DNA from: Willaertia magna
Taxonomy: Eukaryota; Heterolobosea; Eutetramitea; Acrasida; Naegleriidae
Length of the DNA: 39,183 nt
NCBI GenBank assembly: GCA_902984215.1
Contig: CADWAF010000229.1
Location: 1-39,183, forward strand
Reading direction: 5' to 3'
Below the pieces are notes generated by a model. That model searched no databases, was not told where the DNA came from, and was given only the letters and a program-made list of their open reading frames with translations. This document shows positions 21,690-30,610 of this stretch, piece by piece (the stretch's first letter is position 1; every line of letters begins with the position of its first letter). A program made the translations under genes and the position numbers.

Positions 21690-21737
21690 ATATTTTTAAC
21701 AAAATAATTATACCACACACCTTTAAAAATAAAATTT

Positions 21738-22514
21738 TTATATTAATTTTGCTTTATTTTCTAAAATTAATTGTCTAACCATTCTATATTGTAAAACTAC
21801 AACTGTTCCTGTCATTAAGGTTAATTCTGTTTCATCATCGTCCTCTTCATCATTAAAAATTGAATCAAATGGTTTTAATGTGACAGTTCCTAAATCTTCA
21901 GTAATGTAACAAAAAACAAATTTAAACCAATTTGGTTCAATTATTGGAATAATATTTTCTTTACCTAAACCTTTAGAGGCAATATCTATATTTGTTAAAT
22001 GATTTATAAAACTCTTTTCAAAAAAAGTATTTCTTAAATTACAAAATTTTTGTAAATAATTCCATTCAGTTGGTGTTACAATTTTTAATAAAGAAAGTAT
22101 TTCACTGTCATTCATGTTTTCTCCATTAAAATTTTCACGTTCTTTTCTATTTATATATTCACACATTTCTTCTAATTTAATGACACGAATTTTTATTAAA
22201 CTTGTTATTAAATATTTTATTCTATGAATTTCAACTGATTTTAAAGAATATTCAATTGAATATTGATCTAATGATAACATATTTTCTTCTTCATCTTTTA
22301 TCTTTTTATTTAATCTATTTATTATATTTTCTAAATGATATCCTCCAGGTAAAAGTTCTGGACAACTTCTTTCATTTGTTAATTGATTTATTATAAAATC
22401 TACATCTTTTTTCATTCTTTCTTCTTCCGATAATAAAAAATCATCATTTCCAATATCTCCAGAATTTAAACTGCTTGCATTATCTTCGAGGCCTGGAATT
22501 AAATTTGACAACAT
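21738..22514 (-). CDS. SLD5: GINS complex subunit SLD5
   Basis: 258 residues from the ATG at 22514; the frame extends to a GTG at 22529, which is not used. The A-domain begins at about residue 33 (DVDFIINQLTNERSCPELLPG). It continues with the strongly conserved helix IEYSLKSVEIHRIKYLITSLIKIRVIKLEEMC, and ends in the small beta-rich B-domain (TVVVLQYRMVRQLILENKAKLI), which matches the family's end on a hydrophobic residue after the last strand. SLD5 with PSF1-3 forms GINS, part of the CMG helicase at replication forks. An acidic insert (NDEEDDDETE) lies between strands near the end. The 84-nt divergent promoter shared with the gene at 22599 carries a perfect GCGGGAAA E2F-type site 35 nt before the start, as expected for an S-phase gene. 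It is convergent with COPA, with a 48-nt gap. Confidence 0.85.
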   Translation of the reverse strand: MLSNLIPGLEDNASSLNSGDIGNDDFLLSEEERMKKDVDFIINQLTNERSCPELLPGGYHLENIINRLNKKIKDEEENMLSLDQYSIEYSLKSVEIHRIKYLITSLIKIRVIKLEEMCEYINRKERENFNGENMNDSEILSLLKIVTPTEWNYLQKFCNLRNTFFEKSFINHLTNIDIASKGLGKENIIPIIEPNWFKFVFCYITEDLGTVTLKPFDSIFNDEEDDDETELTLMTGTVVVLQYRMVRQLILENKAKLI

Positions 22515-22535
22515 TTTTTTTAAAAACACAAAAAA

Positions 22536-22556
22536 CCGCCAACTTGGAGCGGGAAA
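22536..22556. promoter_or_regulatory. E2F/DP-like double site in SLD5 promoter
   Basis: GCGGGAAA at 22549-22556 is the exact complement of the TTTCCCGC E2F core. CCGCCAA at 22536-22542 is a second, TTGGCGG-type half site. Both lie in the 84 nt between SLD5 and the gene at 22599. Confidence 0.5.
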
Positions 22557-22598
22557 GTAATTTAAAAAAAATAAAAAAAATAAAATATTAAAAAAAAT

Positions 22599-22976
22599 AT
22601 GGTTGACAACAACAATGCCATCGTTTTAGCAAAATCGGAAATAATGTTACCAAAATCTAAAACATCTTCTCTTCAAATATTATTTGATAATTTATCAATT
22701 CCTTTTATTACATTTATTTATCAAATTATTTCTAAATTTTCTTCTCAAAATATTGAATCTTTAAAGAATTTAAAAATAGGAATTGGTGTTTTATTTATTT
22801 ATTATATTACATTAATTACTTATTTATTACAAAATAATTATTCATATAAATTATTAAATATTTATGATAGATATTATAAAAGAGCTAAAAATATAATTTT
22901 TAATGTGAAACCTATCATTCAATCTTCAAAACCACAACAAAATTTCATCCAAACTATTTTATCAAAATTTCGGTGA
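22599..22976 (+). CDS. Small single-pass membrane protein, unknown
   Basis: 125 residues; ATG at 22599 after an A-rich leader. It has one clear hydrophobic helix (about 58-78, LKIGIGVLFIYYITLITYLL), a weaker one at about 29-45, and a basic Tyr-rich segment after it (YDRYYKRAKNI). There is no signal peptide and no motif I know. The codons are extremely AT-rich. It shares a promoter with SLD5 and is convergent with the CFAP119-like gene, with 31 nt between stops. It could be an organelle membrane protein. Confidence 0.5.
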   Translation: MVDNNNAIVLAKSEIMLPKSKTSSLQILFDNLSIPFITFIYQIISKFSSQNIESLKNLKIGIGVLFIYYITLITYLLQNNYSYKLLNIYDRYYKRAKNIIFNVKPIIQSSKPQQNFIQTILSKFR

Positions 22977-23007
22977 TTTAATTTTAATTATTGTTAATTT
23001 TAAATTA

Positions 23008-24444
23008 TTATTTTCGCTTTGTTGTGGATGGAGTGGAAGGTTTTGATGAAGTTTTACTATTATTTTGTAAATTTTCTTCTGCTAATTTTAACTTTTGTTC
23101 AACAATACTAAATTTTTCATCTAATTCTTGTGAAATTTCACACTTTAAATATTCTGCAATTTCCCTTAAATTTTCATTTAACAATTTAGGTACAGATCTT
23201 TCTTCCTTTTCTTTTTTATATCTTTCTTCTGCCTCTCTTTCTAATTGTAAACGTTCTTCCTCTTTTGCTTTTTTCTTCATTTCCTCTTCTTCCATTTTCT
23301 TCTTCTCCATTTCCTTAACAAATTGTTCATATTCTTCTTTCTTTTTCATTTCAGCTAATGGAACCATATTTTCAATAGTGTCAATTTCCAAAGAATAGTT
23401 AAAGTTTTGTACAGGTTGTTCTTCTTCGAAAATGTATCTATATAGTTTTAGGTGTTGGATAATAGTTGTTAGGATGTATTCAGTTATTAAAGTGATATCA
23501 TTCATATTATATAATGGAGTTTTACTACGCAATTCTTCTTTACGTAATTGTTCAATTTGTTGTCGTTGTTGATCTTCTCCATTATTATTGTTTGCTTCTT
23601 CTCTTGTTTGAGATGCGCTAGGAGGTTTATTAGTGTTGTTAGTATTGGAATTAGTAGTAGATTTCGTTTTGGTATTCTTTTTGGATTCTTTTTCTAGCCT
23701 TAATCTTTCTTCTTCCTTTCTTTTTGCTTCTTCTTCTAATTGCCTTTCAATATCCTGTATTTGCTCTTGAGATAGAGGTCTAGATAACTCTAATAATCTC
23801 TTTTTTATAAACTCTTGAATGTCAGATTCAGTTTCAAACCTTCTCTTTGTGTAATCGATAGGTGGTGGAGCTTCTAGTTTGGGTTGTTCTTGTACTACAG
23901 TTGGCTCTTGTTTTTTCTCTTCTTTTTTGTTTTTCGTTGACTTGCTGGACTTTGGGCTAAGGACAACTTGAACTGGAGGTTCATTAGTTGTTGGTTCTGT
24001 AGCTGAAGGTTTATTTACTTGTTCTTCTTTCACTGGAAAGGTAATGCCTTTTCTTAAGGTTTCTAACAAGTTAAGAAACTCAATAGTTTGCCTCGTGTTA
24101 AAAGAGTGTTCCTTACAAAAATTTAAATGATTAACAAAGAAATCTAACAAGATTGAATTTTTTAAGTTAACCATGTAATCGTCTATTTGTAAAGATTGAC
24201 TTAGGTAAGTATGTAATTCCTTTTCATTCTTACTTCTTAATTGATGAACGAAAAAATAGTCTGACAACAATTCTAACTTTGGATTAACAATTTTTTTATG
24301 TTCCTTTAAATAATTATCAATAGAATCCATTATTTTACTTGAAGAATCATTCAAAATACTTTTATCAGTACCACTTTCCGATCTACTTTCACTTTTACTC
24401 GTTGTTGGCCTCTTTGTTGAGGATTTCGATGAAGCTCTTGACAT
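23008..24444 (-). CDS. CFAP119: Cilia- and flagella-associated protein 119 (CCDC189)-like
   Basis: 478 residues. The N-terminus is Ser/Lys-rich. Two blocks match my memory of the CCDC189/FAP119 family: residues 98-130 (LLDFFVNHLNFCKEHSFN...) and 313-342 (ITLITEYILTTIIQHLKLYRYIF). In relatives these are close together; here a long Lys/Glu coiled-coil and Asn-rich insert of about 180 residues separates them. A second coiled coil fills residues 360-420, followed by a Ser/Pro/Lys tail. In Chlamydomonas FAP119 is an axonemal central-pair (C1) component, so the protein would serve motility of the flagellate stage. The start ATG at 24444 is only 15 nt from the TTGGCGCCAA palindrome. The insertion is larger than usual and makes the call less than certain. 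Confidence 0.65.
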   Translation of the reverse strand: MSRASSKSSTKRPTTSKSESRSESGTDKSILNDSSSKIMDSIDNYLKEHKKIVNPKLELLSDYFFVHQLRSKNEKELHTYLSQSLQIDDYMVNLKNSILLDFFVNHLNFCKEHSFNTRQTIEFLNLLETLRKGITFPVKEEQVNKPSATEPTTNEPPVQVVLSPKSSKSTKNKKEEKKQEPTVVQEQPKLEAPPPIDYTKRRFETESDIQEFIKKRLLELSRPLSQEQIQDIERQLEEEAKRKEEERLRLEKESKKNTKTKSTTNSNTNNTNKPPSASQTREEANNNNGEDQQRQQIEQLRKEELRSKTPLYNMNDITLITEYILTTIIQHLKLYRYIFEEEQPVQNFNYSLEIDTIENMVPLAEMKKKEEYEQFVKEMEKKKMEEEEMKKKAKEEERLQLEREAEERYKKEKEERSVPKLLNENLREIAEYLKCEISQELDEKFSIVEQKLKLAEENLQNNSKTSSKPSTPSTTKRK

Positions 24445-24918
24445 TTTTTTTCTGTATATTTTGGCGCCAATATTTATATTTCAAATAATTTTCAAAAAAA
24501 AATGTAAAAATAATCGGGAGATGTTTTGCCATTTAAATTTTACTTCTTCTTTAGGAGAAGTACTCAACTTAAAGATTGCAATTTAATATTATAACTTGAA
24601 TCACTTATCATCCAATTACTCTGTAAGACAGTTTGTCATTATTTGTAAAGCTTTCAATTCCATGTCATTACTATTTTCAAAGAAATTCCAAGAATTATGA
24701 AATTAACAAGTTAAGTAAATTACAATTTAGACTAAAACCTTAAACTCAATAAAGAAGAAGATCGTTGGATGCCAATTTTACTATAAATAAAGAAAAAACT
24801 GACAAAACATAGTATACGTTGTTAACAAACGATATTGTTTAAACTAAAGCATCTTACCATAGTTTTGTGTTTGTTTTTCTATTAAGCCTTTTTCATAAAT
24901 CACTTTTTTGAAGATAAC
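24445..24918. other. Divergent promoter region of CFAP119-like and RWP-RK-like genes
   Basis: 474 nt, AT-rich. Besides the palindrome at 24459-24470 I see only short A/T tracts. No ORF, tRNA or repeat is evident. Confidence 0.6.
24459..24470. promoter_or_regulatory. E2F-like palindrome TTTTGGCGCCAA
   Basis: A perfect TTGGCGCCAA palindrome with a T4 lead, 15 nt upstream of the CFAP119-like start. The same 12-mer recurs at 27994-28005, and its first 11 bases at 39030-39040. Confidence 0.45.
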
Positions 24919-26025
24919 ATGCAATTACCTTCAATAACTTCTTTAAATTTAGATTTTCATTCTTCACGAGTAGAACAGCAACAAAAACAAGGCAGTACTG
25001 TTAATGTTAGTGGTAATAGAAGTAATAATGTTGTTGTTGAATCGGTGAAGACAACCACAACACTTCCTCCAAGTCAACCTACAATGATGTTGTTAACGAA
25101 TGTTGATGGTAAAGGTGAAAGAAAGAAGAATAGTTTATTAATGTTACAACCTAAAGAGGTTCTTCCTTCCAATAATAATAATAACAACTACTTAATAGCT
25201 ACTAGTAATGGTACTGGTAATAAAGGCTTTAATGTTCAAGTTTCTGGACCAAACAGTAATAATAATGAAGGGATATCAAAGGCAGATAGGGTAGCTACTC
25301 CAGGACGTCCAACTATTAGAGGATTTGTTCCATACAAAGGTAAAGACAGTACTGAACAACAGCAGCAGTCAACTTTACCTCAACAGAAGGTTGGAAAGTC
25401 TTTTAAGTTTCATCATCAAACTTCAATGTTTCCAATTAGAAAGATTGAAAAGGAAAGTAATTCTCTTGGATATTCTCAAACATTTAGAAGATCTAGTTTT
25501 AAAGAAATACCTGTTGACGTTATTGTGAAACATTTACACTTACCTCAAAAAGAAGCGGCCAAGGTGCTAAAGGTTAGTGTTTCAACATTAAAACGAAGAT
25601 TCTATGCTGTAAGACATAAAATTGGAATTGATAAATGGCCAAATACTACGGCATCTACTCCTGGGGAAATGAGTGAATTTACAAATAACTTTGTATTAGT
25701 TAATACTAGAAAGAGAATAGAAAAAGAAATTCCCTTAGTTCAAAAGACAAGTAACCTATTGGCTGATTCGTCTGAAGGATCTGTAAGCTTAATGGACTAT
25801 TCTTCCTCAGATTCAAGCATAAAACAAAAAGATGACAAAGAAATACCAGAGTTAATTACAACAAGTGTGAGCACAGCCCCATTCAATATTACTCCTTCAC
25901 CTATTCGTGTTGCAACATCCTCAAACATTTTTGATTCTAACAAGTCACTTCCTAGTGCACGTCATATTGAACCTAACACTGAAAAACCAGAGGACAAGAT
26001 GAGCCTTAGGTTTTTACTCAACTAA
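24919..26025 (+). CDS. RWP-RK-like transcription factor
   Basis: 368 residues. The only conserved domain is at about 193-240: IPVDVIVKHLHLPQKEAAKVLKVS, then VSTLKRRFYAVRHKIGIDKWP. This fits the RWP-RK fold: a helix with xxxFxxPxxEAAxxLxVxxTxLKR, then GIxxWP. The signature RWPxRK is altered to KWPNTT, so the last basic residues are missing. RWP-RK proteins bind DNA and in plants and algae control nitrogen responses and gametogenesis; they also occur in amoebae. The rest is low-complexity: Gln/Asn-rich at 15-100 and Ser-rich at 280-368. There is no PB1 domain. The gene is convergent with fimbrin, 56 nt apart. Confidence 0.7.
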   Translation: MQLPSITSLNLDFHSSRVEQQQKQGSTVNVSGNRSNNVVVESVKTTTTLPPSQPTMMLLTNVDGKGERKKNSLLMLQPKEVLPSNNNNNNYLIATSNGTGNKGFNVQVSGPNSNNNEGISKADRVATPGRPTIRGFVPYKGKDSTEQQQQSTLPQQKVGKSFKFHHQTSMFPIRKIEKESNSLGYSQTFRRSSFKEIPVDVIVKHLHLPQKEAAKVLKVSVSTLKRRFYAVRHKIGIDKWPNTTASTPGEMSEFTNNFVLVNTRKRIEKEIPLVQKTSNLLADSSEGSVSLMDYSSSDSSIKQKDDKEIPELITTSVSTAPFNITPSPIRVATSSNIFDSNKSLPSARHIEPNTEKPEDKMSLRFLLN

Positions 26026-26081
26026 AATATTGTAAATTTTATGTGAGATTAAAAAATGTAAATATTAAAATACAATGTAAT

Positions 26082-27684
26082 TTATTTGTCAAGTGAAACC
26101 TTCATTAAAGAGGCCACGAAACTTAAAATCATCTTCTTTTTTACTTCAACAATGTCTTCCCAAAGTAAGAAAACTGTTGCACCAATCTTTCTGGCAACTG
26201 AAATTGCATATTTAGCATTTTGTTCTGCATCTTCACAAATCATTGACAAATCGCATGAACGAGAGGAAACAGCATGGCAAAGCTTAATTAAGTATGAACC
26301 ATCCTTAAGTAATGGATCTTCAAATGATTTAATTGGAGTATCCACAACCTTCTTGTTAGCCCATTGCAAAACATCGTCTTCACTTACTGTCTTGCCTCCA
26401 CCCAATTCTTTCAAAGTGTTAAACAAATTGATTTTCATCAATTGCCAAACTATTGCTAAAACTAATTTTCTATTTTTATCATAAATGTCAGTTCCACCAA
26501 TTCCAGTTAATTGACATCCTAAAACCCTAGCAGTGTCAACGGCATAGTTACAGTTTCCAACAGCTTGGAATTTGTTTTTGCAATTTCTAGTAACTTTTTT
26601 CCAATCAACAACATTAGGCTTAATCTTATCCATTACCTCCAAAAGAACAATACCATCTTGAAGACCGTCAAATAAATTTGTAATGTTTCCTCCTAAACTT
26701 TGAATCCAGAAAGTAAAAGAACGTTCTTCTCTGGTACCCTCGCCATCTAAATTTAATAAACTTGCAAAATCATTATCGTTTAATTGTTCTTCATTAACTT
26801 GTTCTAAAGCAGGATAGTTATTGAATAAATTAGCAACAAAAGCTAAATTCAACTTTGGATTACCCTTAGTAACATCTGTTGGTTTAACAAACTTTCTACA
26901 ACCAAGTTTATCTGCTTGTTGTAACATTAACTCTGCCCTTTCCTCCAAATCAGAAACCTCAAGAGGAGATAAATCACAAAGTCCAGCACCGATTTGTTTC
27001 AAAAGAACAGTGTACACTTCTGAATCTTTAATATCGTTACTGAAACCAGAAATCTGTTTAGTGGAACCAGCCTTCTTCAAATGATAATTAACCCAACGCA
27101 TTAAAATAGTTTCAGTTGGTAATTTAACAAAATCTGCTAATTCTTCATTTTCTGGTAAAAGGTGTACTAGTTCAGGGTGATGTTTTAATGAAATCTCCTT
27201 AGTAAGTGCAATCTTAATTACTTGCCATATTAAACCTAACACAATATGTGGTTTACCTTCTTGTAAATTTAATTTAGTTATATTTACAGTTTTACATCCA
27301 ATACCAGCTGCAGAGTTAATAGCTAAATCTAAATTTTCATTAATTTGCCATGGATTAAGAGATTCCTTAATATTAATAACACGCTCATCAATAGTTTTAG
27401 GCATAGCAATATTAATTAATTTACTGTTAAGGTAATAGCGTATTAGAAAAAATCATTAAGCTAACTTAAAAAACTTACCATAAAACAATACCATCTTTAA
27501 TTACTTCAAATAATTGTTCTCCAACAATTGGTAATTTCTTTTGGCAATCTTGATCATTAGCTAACTGAGTAGTAATATAATCAGAAAAACTTTCAACTTC
27601 ATCCTTATCAAATGAGTGAGTACCAGTTGCTCCAGCAATAGAAGTTAAATTCTCAGAACGATGTAATTGAACGCTTGAACTCAT
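26082..27684 (-). CDS. Fimbrin/plastin, four calponin-homology domains, no EF hands
   Basis: Two exons: 27684-27479 and 27423-26082. The 55-nt intron splits a Cys codon and yields IVLCKLINIAMPKTIDERV. The total is 515 residues. Four CH domains fill nearly all of it: CH1 from KDEVESFSDYI, then NPWQINENLDLAINSAAGIGC and KPHIVLGLIWQVIKIAL; CH2 from ILMRWVNYHLKKAG; CH3 from RSFTFWIQSLGGNI, with VVDWKKV and NYAVDTARVLGC; CH4 from DVLQWANKKV. Tandem actin-binding pairs cross-link filaments into bundles, for example in filopodia and at the cortex. Most fimbrins have two N-terminal EF hands; here CH1 begins within about 35 residues of the first ATG, so Ca2+ control is absent or encoded elsewhere. The frame stays open 108 codons upstream of the ATG but has no Met. 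Confidence 0.9.
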
Positions 27685-27969
27685 TTCAATAGTATTATTA
27701 TCTTCAATATTATCCTTAATGGTATCCTTAATAGTAGTTTTATTCTCTTCCAAACAATAAATCTCTCTTTCTGTTTCAAAACAATTATTACCTAATGACG
27801 ATGATATTTCCCCAAAGAAACTGTAAATTAAACTTGTAGGTTTATCTTTTAAGGCTATACCTTTCGTATATTTTTTTTCTGTTATTCTATTAGTACCAGT
27901 AGAGAGATGGCGATCCACTAAATATCTATAAGACTCTACCAATGCAATGGTATTTTTTGAAGAGTAATT

Positions 27970-27989
27970 ACTGTAGTAGCTACTACAGT
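27970..27989. repeat. Perfect 20-nt palindrome
   Basis: ACTGTAGTAGCTACTACAGT equals its own reverse complement. It is 4 nt from the E2F-like palindrome at 27994. Such a dyad suits a dimeric DNA-binding protein. Confidence 0.7.
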
Positions 27990-27993
27990 TACG

Positions 27994-28005
27994 TTTTGGC
28001 GCCAA
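27994..28005. promoter_or_regulatory. E2F-like palindrome TTTTGGCGCCAA
   Basis: Same 12-mer as at 24459. It is 310 nt upstream of the fimbrin ATG and may be promoter, 5' UTR or intron sequence. Confidence 0.35.
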
Positions 28006-28408
28006 CAATTTTCTTAGATTAGAAGCGGTGTTTGTTGTTGTTATTGACTTCTATTTTATAAAGTTCAAGAAGGAAGGAACCCAGAATAAATAATTGAAGT
28101 TAAATGTTTGAAGTGCAGTATCCTATCGTTTAATTGTGTGAAGGTGAAATTCCTTTTTTTTTTATAGTCGTGTACCTTAATGAGTTTAAAGTGTGTTAGT
28201 ATGTGCCATGTATACTTATTAACACTAATGAAACTTACCTCAACTGCAAATAATTGCTTTTAAAATTATTTTTTTTTTCTTCTCGCTTTTCACACTACAC
28301 AACAACACACAGTAAGGAAAGGAAGGTTCTGTTTGTTTTGTTTGATTGGCAATATCTTGCAAAGAAAAACAAATAGTAATTACATTTCAATAAATTTTAA
28401 TAGATACA

Positions 28409-30271
28409 TTAAAGTTTAGATCTACGAAATGCCTTTGCAATAAAACTACGATACCTTTGATTATTATTTTCTAAATGAATTATATTATTTTGTAAAATTT
28501 CATTATTTTTACCTAATTTTGGAGTTGCGAGTTCTTTTAAAACAAAACGTTGAATACCATAACAAAATAAATCAAAATAATGATGCCAATCAAATGTATT
28601 AAAATAATAAATATTTCTTTCTTTTTCTGATAATTTTGAAAACGCTCCTTCCATATTTGTTACATCAAAAAACCATTCATTCATTGTAAAGTGTTGAAAA
28701 CTATCACATAGCATTTTAGCACGTTGTTCTAATTTAGTAAATTGACTTGCCATTTGAACAACTTTACTATTTATTAAATCACCTTGATTTAATAATAAAT
28801 AATTATTATTTTGTGCAATATTTACCACTGGTTTTGTAACTAACTCTAAAAGTGAAAACACTTGTTTCCATAAAGTATATTTCAAATAAAATTGACATTT
28901 AAAATTAATATCATTATCAATCATCTCACAATATGCAATCAACTCTGGTCTAATCCTTTTAGACGATGGACTTTTTTGCCAATATCCAATCACACTATCA
29001 GCTGTAATCTTCCAATGCCCTGGATTCATTAAAGAAGTTCCAGCATGATAAATCTTTACTATACCATTACCACTATTACTACCATTATTATCATTATCAT
29101 TCAATCTATTTAATAATTTATTATTATTAGTAAGAACATCACTTATCCCAACCAAAATACAATTCACAACATAATCTACAGGTATTTGATCTGAAATTGC
29201 ATCATATCTACCAGGTATTACTCTTAAAACACCTAACCCAATAAATAAATAAACAGCAGCACCTGCGCTTATACTATCAATCCAACCTGGAAATGGTTCA
29301 TTTAAAGCAGCACCTACAATAGATGGTCTAATAATACATATTGGGATATTTCCTTTATTATAAATTAATAATTTTTCTGCAATATGTTTTGTTAATGTAT
29401 ATGTATTTATAAATCCAGTTTTTTGTAAAATAAATTCTTCTTCTTCTTTACTTATTGTTGTTGTATTATTATTTGTTGTTGTTAAAGATAATTCTTGTTG
29501 TAAAAAATCATTTACATTCATATAGAAATGTTCACATAATTTTTCAATTTCTATAATTTCTTCTTTATTTATCATTTCATTATTATTATTACTATTTTTA
29601 GCAGTATTATTATTTAAAGAAGATGTATTATTTAATGATGAATTTAAATGATATAATTTTTCATAAATTTTACTTCCATCTTTTTGATTTGAATTTACAT
29701 AAGCTGTCGATACGTGACAAAATATTTCTAAAATTTTACACTTTTTTGCAAATTTTAACATATTTAAAGTTCCAAAAACATTTAATTTAATTGCATCTTG
29801 TAGAGGTTCAGTAAATCCAACAGTTGCAGCAATATGAACAATAATTTGAATATTTTGATATAATTTAGATAATGCATTATCATTTGATGATTTGTGGCAA
29901 TAATTTGTTAAAATTGTGTGTAGATCATCTGTCACGTCACCTTCAATTACTTCAATTCTATCTAAACAATAATTTTCAAAAATTTTTCGATTTCCATTAA
30001 ATTTTTCGTCAATTAATCTATCCATTATAGGAGATCTTAATATTTCATTCATTAATCTATCATTTCCAGATATCGTAATCTCTTTATTTTTTGACATTTT
30101 AGGTCTAATTAATAAATATATTTTTTTAACTTGTAAAGTTCTTAAAATCTTCTCTAAAAAGGTTTTACCTATAAATCCTGTACATCCCGTACAGAAGATA
30201 GTTTTATTTAAAAAACTATTGGATACCTGTATTTGATTATTATTGTTATCTAAATGATTATAGATTAGCAT
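28409..30271 (-). CDS. Fatty acyl-CoA reductase (alcohol-forming)
   Basis: 620 residues. The N-terminal Rossmann domain has TGCTGFIGK (28-36) for NADPH, EGDVTDD, VHIAATVGFTEPLQDAIKLNV, the HVSTAYVNSN block (186-195) and YTLTK (291-295, the catalytic Tyr and Lys of extended SDR enzymes). Between HVSTAY and YTLTK lies an unusual Asn/Ser/Glu-rich insert (about 205-285). The C-terminal FAR domain ends in FNTFDWHHYFDLFCYGIQRF. The enzyme reduces long-chain acyl-CoA to fatty alcohol for ether lipids or wax esters. Eukaryotic FARs often sit on peroxisomes; no targeting signal is obvious, and the C-terminus RRSKL* gives SKL, a canonical PTS1 peroxisomal import signal. This gives good evidence for a luminal peroxisome location. 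Confidence 0.85.
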   Translation of the reverse strand: MLIYNHLDNNNNQIQVSNSFLNKTIFCTGCTGFIGKTFLEKILRTLQVKKIYLLIRPKMSKNKEITISGNDRLMNEILRSPIMDRLIDEKFNGNRKIFENYCLDRIEVIEGDVTDDLHTILTNYCHKSSNDNALSKLYQNIQIIVHIAATVGFTEPLQDAIKLNVFGTLNMLKFAKKCKILEIFCHVSTAYVNSNQKDGSKIYEKLYHLNSSLNNTSSLNNNTAKNSNNNNEMINKEEIIEIEKLCEHFYMNVNDFLQQELSLTTTNNNTTTISKEEEEFILQKTGFINTYTLTKHIAEKLLIYNKGNIPICIIRPSIVGAALNEPFPGWIDSISAGAAVYLFIGLGVLRVIPGRYDAISDQIPVDYVVNCILVGISDVLTNNNKLLNRLNDNDNNGSNSGNGIVKIYHAGTSLMNPGHWKITADSVIGYWQKSPSSKRIRPELIAYCEMIDNDINFKCQFYLKYTLWKQVFSLLELVTKPVVNIAQNNNYLLLNQGDLINSKVVQMASQFTKLEQRAKMLCDSFQHFTMNEWFFDVTNMEGAFSKLSEKERNIYYFNTFDWHHYFDLFCYGIQRFVLKELATPKLGKNNEILQNNIIHLENNNQRYRSFIAKAFRRSKL

Positions 30272-30610
30272 TATTTTTTTTTAATTATCTTTTTATTTCT
30301 CTAACAATTATTATTATTGAAAAAGACTTTTAATGGAAGAAGATGAAATTAGATGAGAATCCGATAATGATGGCTTAAAATATTTTTTTGCTTGTTGAAA
30401 ATGCCAAGTGATGCAAGCTTAATTTTTTTTTCACAACAAACAATACCCACAACAGGAAGAATGGAAATTTCAACTAGTGGGAATTTTATTTACGAGTTTA
30501 ATGACATAAATAATTAAGTGAAAGTACTAAATGGCTTAGGTGATAATGTACAATGGTTTTTGAGAGGTGTTGAATGTAATCTGAAAGTACAATTTTTGAG
30601 GGTTGTAGCT
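30272..30610. other. Intergenic region
   Basis: 339 nt between the RAD21 stop and the acyl-CoA reductase start, both on the minus strand. AT-rich, with no feature seen. Confidence 0.6.

Larger units (their letters stand above)
27685..28408. other. Upstream region of fimbrin; possible 5' UTR exon
   Basis: 724 nt between the fimbrin start and the stop of the next minus-strand gene. An ATG-less open frame continues from fimbrin up to 28008. Near 28236 there is a strong minus-strand donor (GAG|GTAAGT) preceded by no ATG, which could end a noncoding first exon. The region also holds a 20-nt palindrome and a TTGGCGCCAA element. Confidence 0.5.

Noticed and set aside
27685..28008. N-terminal extension of fimbrin by 108 codons
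   Set aside because: There is no ATG in it and no recognisable domain; kept as upstream sequence.
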